Shown here piece by piece: positions 12,852-24,648 of a DNA stretch of 64,000 bases (the stretch's first letter is position 1; every line of letters starts with the position of its first letter). The stretch is from Lichenostomus cassidix (taxonomy: Eukaryota > Chordata > Aves > Passeriformes > Meliphagidae). The stretch is taken from assembly GCA_008360975.2 (NCBI GenBank), contig CM039189.1:13396056-13460055 (forward strand). The letters run 5' to 3'. The translations under genes and the position numbers were made by a program. The notes beneath the pieces were generated by a model that saw only the letters and a program-made list of their open reading frames with translations, did no database searches and had not been told where the DNA came from.

Positions 12852-14299
12852 TCACCCGCCTGCACCGACAACGACTTAGGTGCTATCGGAACACATTTGT
12901 GTTGTGCTTTAACAACAAAGGGCTAAAGGCAAGGGTTTGCTATCAGAAGCCTTATGAAAAGAGACGAATTTCCATTCTACCTACTCTGCAGGTTATGTTT
13001 GATCTCATTTAAATGCTTTGAGTAAGATTTACTCTTCATTTTTGCTATGATAAAGGTCACAGAACTGAAACCATGTCTTTTTAAAATTAAGGATAGGAAT
13101 TTCTGAAGCTCAGAAGAAGGTTTTTTTCATATTGACCAAACACAAATGAATAGCATATGAAAAAGCAGGTGCACTGATAGTAAAATGCTAATAAGTTTTC
13201 CCAGCAAGAAATCAAACAAAATTTTATCTTTAATACTAGATTTAGATCTTGCTCTGAAGCACCTTGCTCAAGGTACTCAGATTCCAGAGAGGCCAGCATT
13301 TGAGTAAGCCCAGTATTTGTGTTACTGTTGACAGAAAACTCTGACAGACAATCTTAAGACCTTTCTGTTTAACAGATTTAAGCTAAAATCCTGGGCTGAG
13401 TGAAGCTTTAAAATTATCCTGAGAAAAGTTTAAGAATCTGTAAGGGCTCAGTCTCACAGCAACTATAATCCAAATATATGATTTGCAACAGCAGAATTTA
13501 TTCAGAGTTTGCATTGTATTTTCAACAGACAATTTTCAATACCAGCATAAGTCAATTTTTAATGTGGGTATAAAACATGTAGCTTTCATCATACGAACAT
13601 GCACATACCTTTGCTAGTTTTTATGAGATATTAAGCACAATGGCACAGAGCTATGAGAATTTAAAAGAATCTAAATGTTAAAAAAAAGGGGGGAAATGGT
13701 TCTGTAAAATGTGTAAGGGGGAAACATCACATCCAGCCTCAGACTTATCAAAATATCTGTCTTATTCTCTGTAAACAAAGCAGTCTTGACATCAGACCTC
13801 TGGAAAATAATCCTGTAACATACTATAAATGCAAGCACAGACATTACCCACTTGTTTTCAAAGGAATGCTACCTCATCTCTCATACACTTGAAGCCTGGA
13901 TTCACATCCCCTCTACCTGTCTCTCTGCTGGGGCTGTGCTGGGATTGGGATGGTTGGAGACCAGGTAGTGCAGAGACCACTCCGCAGCTCAGGTGTGCAG
14001 AAAAGAGCAGGAAGAAGCCAGGTTTGCAAAACCTTCCCTGAGCACTGTACAGGGAAGACAGAGAACTGGATAGCTCTACACAGACAACTGACTGCTCTCT
14101 TGTACAGGCTCATTTTCTTTTTCTTTATTTTCTTCAACAAGCACAGCTATTTATTAATTAGTTGAGGTACTATATTCTTACATGGTTTTAGAACAAATGT
14201 AGTATGTATTTGTTAAATCATCACTATAACTGATATGAGAAGCTCTACAGTGCCTGCAAAAGTCTTTGTTCCTACAGCATTCTGCCAGTGAAATTCCTT
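12852..14299. other. Unique non-coding DNA
   Basis: No repeat family or gene recognised. Short open frames overlap on both strands near 13830-14170 and show no domain. Confidence 0.4.
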
Positions 14300-14440
14300 T
14301 TCTTAAATGCAGAAACATTTTCAATTTACAGACAAGGACACCAAGGCTCAAAGAAATAGGACAATTTGTCAACTGTCGCAAAAGAAAAGTCAGTACATGA
14401 AGTAGGCAGACAGCAGAAGTGTCCTAAATATGAACCTTCC
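14300..14440 (-). mobile_element. MIR-type SINE relic
   Basis: The plus strand follows the reverse complement of MIR. It has 'attttcaatttacagacaag', then 'gctcaaagaaat', then 'ggacaatttgtcaactgtcgc', which match the MIR segments for the fraction from 'ttttacagatgagg' to 'cttgcccaaggtc'. Divergence is high and the right edge is uncertain. It would be an ancient amniote insertion. Confidence 0.45.
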
Positions 14441-17400
14441 TGACCTCTTCCAACCTTAGGTCATGGTTCCTTCCCTCATTTATCCACCTGACACCCCTCA
14501 ACAGTCACACCAGCTAAATGAACATCTCAGCGGATCCAAAGATCGCTTTGTGAGTGTTGCAGAGCACACAGACATGTAACTTCCTCAGCTGCCACAGGCA
14601 CAATTTTACTTTATTCTGTTTTACAGCGGAACACCCTTCTGCAGAGGACAACTTCACAAAGCAGAGCATTCTCCAAAAACCCAGGGATTAATTTCAGCCA
14701 TGAGAGTGGAAATTCAGAACAAGTAACAGGTTACCAGGTACTCACTTGCCTCTAGCACATTATTAACCATTTCAGTGTTGAACAACAGATGAGAAAAGTG
14801 AGGCAACAGATGTCGCCTGTCTGGGCTGAAGACTGAATAAATTCTTCTGCAGACTGAAGCAGAAGACCAAGAGCACAACATGCACAGCAAGAAAAACTGC
14901 CAACTTCAGCTGAATGTACTTTTATAATAATCAACATTGTACATTAGTAGTTCTATTTATAATAGCAACACTACAGGTGCTCATGAGAGTGTTACTTTGT
15001 TATGTTACTTGCAATTATGTTTTGTTGTAACCCATAAATCTGTCAAAACAAAGAAAGCAATTAGGAGTTTCCACATGATCAGGCAAGGCTGCTCCTTCCC
15101 ACACAAATGGCGCAAGTAAACACCTTAACCCATGTGCCTGGTGGGGATTAGGCACTGAAACCTCCTCCTGCCTATTGCTGCCAAGTTTTGTGCTGCTCCA
15201 TGTGCAACACTTTTATGCCAATTATCAAATGAATTGATTTGCAGTTACAAATAATCTGCATATTAACTAGGAACTTTAGTTTACAGACTAGCAATAAGAG
15301 ATGTACAAAAAACATTTAAAAAAAAAACAGAAGGGAGGGACATATGCATATTACAGAAAATCTAAGGACAAGAGGTAGCCGGAAAGAAAATGTCTTGAGG
15401 GGAAGCTGAGGTACAGATAGAGGTCTGTTGCCATCACTGTTCCTCTCATGGACAAAGTCCCTGTTTGTCCTTGGTGTCAGCAGCTGGTTCTACTCCACTT
15501 GCAACTTTCAAGGGAGCGGCAAGAGGAAGAGCAGCGAGAAGTGGCCATATGGCTCCCAGCACATCAAGCATCAGTGAGCTCCCGATGGCAAGCTGCAGGG
15601 ATGGCAAAGTGGCCAGCTTGTGGGTTCTCTGCCACAGAGACAAAACACAATTTTCTGGCAGCCCAGCTGCAGGAAAAGAAAAGTGATCATTTTGCTATTG
15701 ACAAAAAGATACATATGAAAACGTGTGTAAATTCTTAAAACCTGGCAGCCTGGAAGGCGGGAAGGCAAGGGGCTTGAAAGCAGTAAGAGGCCAGATACAG
15801 AGGAATAAACAGAAAAATGTTTTGCATCCATTTTCTAGGTATTTTTGAAAATTGCAGTTATCAGATAGAAATACACAGCCAGGTAGAATGGGTAGTTTCA
15901 TCCAGTTTAGCAAGGTCCGTACCAGTTCAGACAGCCAAATTTTTCATTTTAAAATATTTAAATAGTTTAAAATAACTGGACTTGATACAGTTCCATTTCT
16001 TACAATTAGCAGTTTAAAAATCTCAATTAAAAAAGCATTTCATTTTGATGACTGTAATTTAGCTTTTCCCTTGCCATAAATAAGGTAAATGCTCAGAAAT
16101 GTTTAGAAGTACTGCATCCTTTGCATAGTACAAAGCACAATTTTTGTATTCTTGAAGACAGAGTGACATCTAAAGGGATTCTGAAACACTCAAATCTTGC
16201 ACACAGAATCCAAACTGACAAAGTCAAGGGCATGTCATATTTTTGAAAACTGATGAGTTTTCAGGTTTGCTGTGGTTGATTGTCCCAAGTAACCATGAAA
16301 AGAGGATCAAATTCCAATTTTAATGACATGCCTCAGGGTGCCCTCAGGACAACTGCCATTTTTATCTTAGATTTTGCAGGTCCTCAGTGAACAAAAGAGG
16401 GAAATCAGCTTTGAATGGATTCCTTGCACTGTTGTCAAAAGTAATCCAACTGTTCTAAATATCTATATCCTAAAATATTTTCTTACAGCAGTTCGTACTA
16501 ACCTCGAAGATTAAGAGAGCAGAATATGTAAATAGCATTTTTAGCTGCCAATTCTCCAAGCAGATCTCATGTTCCCTAACCAACAGGTATTATAACTGGA
16601 GTCTTTCATAACTGGAACCTCTCTCCAATACAGACAAACAAGGAAAAATCAAAATACAGTATTTATGTCTAGTTTTGGGAGCCAGGGTGGTATTTGCATG
16701 CATACAAACATTTCTACCATACGTTAGGAATATTCTTTAGATTGTATCCTTCCATTTATATAAACTTGAACATAAAAACCAATTTAGGATAAAAAAGTCA
16801 ACATCAGTTTATAATATCAAGGACAACAGTGCAGTAGAAATGTACAGCCTGCATGTGGTAATGATGAGTTAGGTACCTTTACAATGGGCCTTTATTTCAT
16901 TCTCCTGTTAAGTATCTTCCTGAACGCACTAACAGGGGAAAAAAAATCCTACATTAAAAACATATTTTCCCCTCTTGAGCCAAAATCATAGCAAACTCTT
17001 GTGAATTTCTTTCTAGGAACTTGCCACAATGAACTACTTAAATGTGGCTCAGCAACAAAGCACTAGCACACTGAGTTAACTCTTTCTGGCTAAAAAGAAT
17101 TTACCTCAGCTTTGAAGACACGTATTTACTAAAGGAGAAAAAACCATGAGTATTTAATTGGCAAAACAAATGGTCATCGCAAACTTATGCTAAGACAAAA
17201 GCATGGAAAACAGCTCTGGAAACCTGTTCAAAATAATTTACAGTGTATCAGTTGTAGGAAAGTGGGGTCTTCTACCTTTATCACACAATCACATAATTGA
17301 TTTAGTTTTCTGTTTTGTTGTTTGGGGTTTTTGAAAGAAACTCAGTTATGTTAAACTTTACTACAACCACAGTATTCCCTTTTCAAGTCAGAAGTAGTTG

Positions 17401-20400
17401 GCTAATGTAAAACAAAAAGTGGGACCTGAGGCACTCAGACAATAAATAATGACAGATCCTTTCAGCAAGTCTTCATCAAGGAGATTAAAGCAACATGTAA
17501 CTCTAGACGCATGTTAATAAAACAAGCGGTGAAAAATAATAAATGGAACATACAGAAAGATACCTATCTCTGTGCTTCAATTAGTCTTTGTGAACGCTGT
17601 CTTTTTTCTTCCTCCTCCAGCACTTTCAAACATATTGTGACTGTCTTGATTTTTTGATGATTTTCAAAAGAAGACTTCACATAAAGTAAAATATTTGAGT
17701 TTTTATTTAAAATAATTCTTTAATCCAGTATTTTTTTTTGGTAGGAAATTTGAAATGGCCTGTGGTTTGTGCTGGTTTTGGGCCCCATTCAGATCCTGAC
17801 CAACTTCCCAGGGTGATCCAGGTTCTCACCCCATTTGCCACAATAATGATAAGAATTCCCAGATAGACAGACAGGGCTGCAAAGCCTTCAAGAGAGTATA
17901 GAATTAGAATGGTCTTTATTAGACCATGGATCAGTGTCTACAGCTGCAAAGAAATTCATTTGCACTATATCTACAATGCAGTTTGAACTTTTCCTTCGTT
18001 TGGCAAGGAACATCAAGTCTGATTTAACAATTCTCTTTGTGGCTTTGCTCTTCTGTCTACAGCTTCATATATTTACAAAAGGATAGATGCATGAAGACTT
18101 CTGATAGAGTATCAAAAAATAACTATCACTATACATGCTTGTATACAATTGAGAACCATCACCTAATGATGAAAACAGTGTTAACAGAGAGTAAGTTATA
18201 AAAATCTCTCTGCATATTAAAGTCATGACAATGTCAGCTGCCAGCATTTTGTAAGTCATGGCCATTTACTGCACTAAGGAAAATTACAAACCTCATTTTG
18301 CATTAAGAAAGCAGGCATTTACCTCTCCACCTAATATTGTGAAAGCAGAAGCTGGTATCCACAAAGCTGAATGAGAGCTGTTATGAACTGCTTACAAGTA
18401 CACCTATTGCACAATTCACCTGCTGTCAATACTGACGTTTCATTCCTGGAGTATTCACAAGCAACACAAACTACTTCAGTGTGCTCAGCAGCAGCAAACT
18501 AGAGTCTTGATAGGGAACTGGACTGCACTGGGAGAGGCCCTCTCCAGACCACCTCCTTTGAAAACCTCAACAGGGAATTAGAAAAAAGCAAGAAACAGAA
18601 AGCAGAGCGACCCAGATTTGCTCCAGCTCAGTGGCAGGGAAGGGGGTTCCTGGCTCCCTGTAGGTCACACAGCTTCTTCTTGAGTCCATGAAAGATAAAA
18701 CAGGGCTCATCTGATGAAGGAAAAAAAATATAGCCCTGCTGGCAATGCAAAATGCAAAACTGTACCATTTGAGAATGTTTTTTCCAACTCAGAACTTCAA
18801 TTTGGAAGATTTATATCTTAACCTTTTTTGTTCTTTGATTGTTCTTTCTCTATTAAAAGTTAAAGGAATTAAGTTCCTATAAAGTACATCAACTGGGGTT
18901 CTGGTTTTGATTTTTATGAGGATGTCTGCAGAACAGTATCCTCCACTAAATCCTTGCAATTACTGAATTCTGAAACACAAAAAAATTAGCCACAGGACTT
19001 TTTTTATCAAACATTCTTTAACCAGATGTGGGGTTTGTTCGTTTATTATATATACATATATTTATTAATGCTTTTATAAAGGGTAAAGAGCCTAAGAAAA
19101 TAATATATTCAGTTCACAGTAGAATGAGTCACAGATGCAAGATCTCCAATATTCAGCTATTGTTGCTACAGCTTATGCACGTATCAGTTTCAGAAGAAGA
19201 AAAAGAACAAGTTCAAATAGCAAAATAATTGATCAGGCAACAAAGGAACATAGAAAATGAGACAAGAGCAAAAATTAATTAATTAAATATACCTGAGAAC
19301 ATCTCTTGTATGCACGCAAGCAGAAACAAACTTCATTTTTTCATGAATGTCCAGTTATTTCCTCTAAGCAGTCATTCTGCTGCCACAATATCCCCCCTTC
19401 CCCGGTTTTTCTAGATAAATACTCACATTATAAATTACCTAGACCCAAGAGGAGCTACTCAGCTCCTCCCAGCTACACATTCCTGAGTCAGGATATGCAG
19501 AGAGAGTGGGCAACAAGGACTGGCATGCAAAATCATTACACTTCGAAATATTTGAAGAAATGAGAGAGAAATAGACACTCTTTGCTCAATCTCCCTCTAT
19601 TTCTGCTGGATACGTGTTGTGTTCCTGGAGCATAAAGAGAGGACAAGCAGAGACAGAGGGTCCTCACACATTCAATCCATGCTCCAAACAGCCACAGCAT
19701 TAGTTCCCTCAGCACACTTCTGCCCTGTCCCTCAGAAGGGACACCCCTTCACTCAGATCCAGCAGCAGGACACAAGTAAGGACAGCGCTCAGCCCCTGGC
19801 ACAGCCACAGACCCTCTTTCTAAATATCCAAGACATTTTTGCCTCTCACTTTGGTGCGTAATTAAATAAACAGATCTATCAGGAAGGACTGTGAGAAATC
19901 CATAACTGAACATCACACCACAAATGATAAATGATGGTCATCTTGGAAGGTCTCCAAGCCAGAATCCCAGTTAGACAAAGAAGAACCTCTCTAACACAGG
20001 TGAGGAAAGTGCCACATTTTCCCTGATTCTGTGTGGAGCCCAGTTCAGTTAGTCCTCCCACATCAAGTACAAACACCAATGTAAATTTAAAATCAAGCTA
20101 CATTCCAACAATTAATTTAAAAATAATGGGTTAAAAGGACATATTAGAAAAATTAAAATTTACTAGTATCACTTGCTAGGAATTATATTAAATTTGAAGT
20201 ACAAGACAGAGGTTTCTAACTTCCCAATTAAATAAAAGAAGTAGTGATTAAGCGATGACAGTAATTTACATAAAACTTTTTTTTCCCAGAATTTCATACT
20301 GCTCTTTTTATAGTAGGCTCAGTAACTCTGATGTTTACAGATCAAGAGAAATGTTAACCAAAACCAGCTATTCAAATATTCTTAATCCTAAAGCTTGTTT

Positions 20401-21726
20401 TAAATTACATATGTATTTCAATTCACATGCTCACTCATTGAAAACTGAGAACTCAGCACATTATTCTGGCATTTCATCCAATCCAAGAAAATTACATGAA
20501 CACAGCTTTTTGGGAACACCTCAGTATAGGAAATACACTGGAAAGGACGTCCTAGATTATTCAGTGGTTGCTATACCACCGTACGGACACTGCACATACC
20601 AACAATGGCACATGATAGGAAGAATCTTTTTCTTTCCAGTTGAATTGCAGGCCATTCATATCTGCTGGTATTTCAACACTGCCCTTCAGGTTCCATAACT
20701 TCTTTCTTTTGTCATAAAATGGGCTCTTCACTATCCTTCGCACTCCAGAAGTATTTGCTCACCCATGCTACACTGAATTTAGCATTCTTGAATAGGGCTG
20801 ATCAACAATGTACAATAGTTTTAATACTTATCTTTCCTACTGGAAATACAACAATGCAGTAACTGATGACTACTGTGACCACAGTTATTGTCTACAACGT
20901 CAGTATCCCACAGCTATCCCTGCAACTGATTCACATATCTGTCATATTCTTTTCTTATCCTTTTTCTATTATCTCTTCATTTTGAAGCTCTTCAATATTA
21001 AAGCAAATAATCTGATGTCAAAAGAAGAGCATTTTGTATCAGAATACTGAACTCTAGGCCAGAGCTCCTTTTTTTCTGTGAAGACAGCTGGGGTGGAGAC
21101 ATCAAGAAATCAATGACCAAATGAAAGTAGCTTTTAAGTGGGGGTGGGGGCGGAAAAACCCAACCCACACTATTGTATAAGAAACCTTGGTACTATCTTA
21201 AATAGGTTAGCTAAGAAATCACTTTGAATATCCCAGGTTTTCCAGTGCACAGGTTTCACTATATGGAGTGCAATGCTAGAATGACTGGGTTGCCTTGTCA
21301 ATGCTTTTCTTTCATAAACCAACTCAGATCTTCAGAACTACAGTATCCTTCAGCCCAAATTCCTCATATTAACTACCTGCTAGTAAATAGAGCCTTTCTG
21401 TATTAATAACAGGTATTTCTATTCACTGCCCCCACCTACTTGCTGCAGCTTTTGTCTCTTCTGAAAAATATATCAGTAGAAAAACTCCAAAGCTCACCCC
21501 CCACCCTCCAATCTCTTTCACAGTGTTAAGAATTGAGGAAACTGCTTTATATAAAAGTCTGGAGTATTCAGTCTTGTTGAGAAAAGCAGAACACAGATAA
21601 AATTTCATCTGACATAAAAAAGAAGGATGGTCAAGACAAAGTGTGCTTTGTGAACAGCAAGCCTCAGTGGCCCTCTGAATGGAGAATGGTCCTTCCTGAG
21701 GTGAGAAGGCATCTTTTTTCACTGTG
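14441..21726. other. Unique non-coding DNA, no gene seen
   Basis: About 7.3 kb with no recognised mobile element. An open frame of 147 codons at 20255-20698 on the plus strand has no domain, signal peptide or codon-bias support. Other frames are shorter. I found no tRNA, rRNA or named RNA. G-rich strings at 21138-21154 fall short of a four-tract quadruplex. Confidence 0.45.
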
Positions 21727-21840
21727 GGTGATCCAGGATTAATCTCAAGCAAAGTAGTAATGATTACAAATTACAGACCAATTTCTATCTTGCCTGCTGT
21801 GACAAAGATTACTGAAAAATTGGTTCACTCACCAGTGATG
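21727..21840 (+). mobile_element. Fragment of LINE reverse transcriptase
   Basis: The frame starting at 21724 reads GDPGLIS followed shortly by NYRPISILPAVTKITEKLV. Non-LTR reverse transcriptases of the L2 and CR1 groups carry a 'KKGDP...NYRPISIL...KI.EKL' block at the start of the fingers region, so both halves fit in the right order. The chance of the six-residue NYRPIS block arising randomly in this window is small. Beyond about residue 40 the similarity fades, so only a short piece of the ORF2 protein survives. It fits L2 rather better than CR1 to my eye. It is a dead relic with no start, catalytic YADD motif or 3' end visible. Confidence 0.5.
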
Positions 21841-22839
21841 AGCTGTCCAACACAGTGCACAATAAAATTACACAGAACCACCATCCAGATTTTTGGCCCC
21901 GATGGAATTCAAATGGCCCTAGAAACATGGCCAGTAGTTTCTTCTGCACACAGATCAACAGTCACATTTCTGACCCTGTGGTCATGAATTCACAAGCCTT
22001 GGGGAATTTTTCTTTCTAGTTTTACTTTTTCCTGAATTTTTACCAGTGTATTGTAGCAATGAAACTGGCTAGTTAATGTGCTCAAATTGTGGGACTAGTC
22101 CTCAATGGGTGCCTCCATTTGCTTTTCCATCATGTTCAGGTGGGACTAGTAGAAACAAAACAAAAAAATATTTCATTTCATGTTTAAATTCATTTCAGAG
22201 TGTAACTCATTGCAATTAGGTCTATTCACAGAAACCCAAAATGGAACCATATTTTTTTCTGAAGGATGTATTACTGCATCAAAAGAGATGAACAGTATCT
22301 ACTCCAAGGAGAAGACAGGTACTAAATGGTTGAAAGGATGCTTTAATGGAATATACGATAATTTTAACAAAAGCAACACTCAAAACACACCTCCTGAGGA
22401 ACAGGTCTTACTAGCCTGAAATAAGGTTCTGTCTCCTCCAATGCTCCACTCTCTAACTGGCTATATATTGTTACCCTTGGATGCCTGAAATGTGTTCTAC
22501 AAGCTCAGGCACTTTTTGAGTCACAGAAAAATAAGAGCAAACTCCTCCCACAGAAAAGAGTAAGAGAAGCCTGTCAGGCAGCTGGAGAGGAGGGAAGGTA
22601 GATTGTACAAACCAGAACAATGATTAAACATGACTGATAACCCTAGCATCAGCTGAATTTGGAAATGACATATGATAAAAAGCAGATCTTGACAGACATA
22701 TTCACATAGCAGGTCAATGTGGGCTGAAATGGTGAGCTAGCAGTGGGATGGGGCAGCAGGCTGGGGGCGAACACATCTTTGCCAAAAACAGCCTCTTCCA
22801 ATTGAGAATTTAAAGCATTTTAAGAAGAGCAATAAAGCA
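21841..22839. other. Unique non-coding DNA
   Basis: No further reverse transcriptase similarity, gene or repeat could be recognised after the LINE fragment. Confidence 0.35.
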
Positions 22840-22950
22840 TTATTCTCTCCAGTTTATAAATAAGGAAACTGAAGAATGGTAAAGCAGATTACTCAGTGTC
22901 ACACAATAAGATGTAAAGAGGGCAGAAGCAGACCCGAGGTCTCTTGATCA
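22840..22950 (-). mobile_element. MIR-type SINE relic
   Basis: This is the clearest MIR-like stretch. On the plus strand 'tttataaataaggaaactga' is followed by a degenerate 'tcagtgtcacacaataag' segment and a 'cagacccgaggtctcttga' segment, matching in order the reverse complement of MIR from its 3' side into the tRNA-related body. Such copies predate the bird-mammal split. Confidence 0.65.
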
Positions 22951-23689
22951 CAAAATCTCTCCATTTCATTTAATGAACTTGCCTCCCAGATGCAGAGAGA
23001 TATTACAGTGCCTTAGGGCAAATCCAGATTTTCATAACTAAGCAGAATGTGAATCAAAATGGATAAGGAATTGCATCCTAAGTAAAACTCTTACTTAAGA
23101 TATAAAAACGCAAAAATGTTCTTTAAAACGTCAGTTTGGAAAAAGACCTTTGTTCAACAAAGGAGAAGAGTTTTCCTTCCTGCCTCACCCTCTAGAAACT
23201 CAGTATATCCATTCAAGATGAGCTACTAATTTGCGTACTTGAAATTTTATAAATCATACAAGATTCAAGACACTGGGAGCACGGAAAACCTGGGGGTTGA
23301 AGGATAAAAAAATGGGCACTTTTAACATTTGTGCAAACAGAAACATCTTCAAGAATGGCACAGTGGTCTGGGCAGGTGAGCCCTAACATGGAAATAAATG
23401 GGAGAAAGTTAAAAAAAAGTTGCAGGACAGCTCCCAACCCACATTTCATAGGTAACCCAGTACTTGCAAAAGGCTGCAGCACTGTTAATAGTCAAGAGAT
23501 AGTAAGGCAAGACTGAGCACAAGGGAGAGCAGAAGGCAAAGCATGATGCTGTCCACAGCACAGCATTTGTTCAGTACTGTCACCAGCAGATCTGAAAAGA
23601 CTGGAAAAATACTGCTCTAATTTCATTTGGCCCACTTAAAGATTTGAAGAAAACAGAAATACAGCTTTATTTAATGTTCTAAACTGCTC
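22951..23689. other. Unique non-coding DNA
   Basis: Nothing recognisable beyond short overlapping open frames near 23213-23516. Confidence 0.35.
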
Positions 23690-23960
23690 TCTGTGTATGA
23701 GGAGATTGGACAGCCATGCCAGTTTGTGTTCAATCTGCACATTATGTTTATGTGAGTTTACGTCTTTTTAATGCAGCACAGTTACACTTACAGCAGTTTG
23801 CAGCTTCCCCAGGAAACCATTGGAAATGGGACCTGTGCCCAATTGTTTTTATCCCAGTTAAGTAAATAAATGAAATATGCTAATTAGCACCCTATTAGTT
23901 CACAGCAGGGAGTAATCCAGGGTACTTTTATTGGAAATTATTCTGTCATCCAGGAAGCTG
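23690..23960. promoter_or_regulatory. Candidate conserved non-coding element
   Basis: A repeat-free block with TAATTAGC, ATTA and AATAAATGAAATATGC strings, and a balanced composition like vertebrate enhancers. The call rests on texture only and needs cross-species alignment. Confidence 0.18.
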
Positions 23961-24510
23961 CTCTGTAACAGAATGCAAACTGGCCCAATTTTCTCTTTTT
24001 ACCAAATGTGGATGTCATTCAAATAATGGAGATGCCACTAAGCACAATCCATAGGACATGGTGGTGTTGCAAGAAACCTCCTTTCAGTCTCCCAAGAGTC
24101 TGGCCTAGAGATATGCTGGCAAATCCTCCACTAGAGATGCTGTCTGCATTTAGATTAGAGGGGCTGTTTTGTCAAACACACTTTCATGCACGTAGTTTAT
24201 TCTCCTCCCTACAACTGGTATTTCAAATATTGCTCCAGAATACTTTCTGAAGTTGACTTTTTTTTTCTTATATGCCAGGAATACTGAGGCTAGGACACAC
24301 CAGAGGTTCATCTCTACAGAACAGGAAAATGTTGCATAAAATAGTCATAAATCCCTAACCTAGTATTTTCATACTGTAAGGGAAAATAATAATATCTTTA
24401 CATAATTTATGTAAGAATATAAAGTTTAAGTAATTATACATATTTTACCTCTTTGCTAACAAAGCCTGGTTAGTGCAGATCTGTAAAATCAGCCTGGAAA
24501 CAAGATGACA

Positions 24511-24648
24511 TTGGAAGTAATGCAGGCACTGAGGAAAAAAAGCTTAATAAAAAAGCAGCATGTTTTCCAACCCAGTCGTTCAAAAACACCCATTTTCAAA
24601 TGAGTTTTGGAGCTTTTGGGGATTAGACACTATGACACATCTGTCAGG
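24511..24648 (+). repeat. Dispersed element, copy A
   Basis: This block is clearly homologous to 41231-41358, in the same orientation. Shared segments in the same order are 'ggcactga', 'aataaaa(a/g)agcagcatg', 'gttttggag', 'gggattaga' and a perfectly identical ATGACACATCTGTCAG. I estimate 75-80% identity over the right two-thirds. It matches no repeat family I recognise, so it is either an old repeat or a duplicated regulatory element. The 16-bp core has an inverted TGACA/TGTCA pair around an E-box (CATCTG). Confidence 0.75.

Noticed and set aside
12456..12879. Open frames of 100-121 codons near 12.5 kb
   Set aside because: They lie almost wholly within the solo LTR and are low-complexity translations of its G+C-rich sequence, not retroviral genes.
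20255..20698. 147-codon plus frame
   Set aside because: No domain, signal peptide or supportive splice context. The residue composition looks like translated A+T-rich non-coding DNA.
21138..21154. G-rich string as a quadruplex
   Set aside because: Only two long G-tracts plus a two-base tract, so it does not meet the four-tract pattern.
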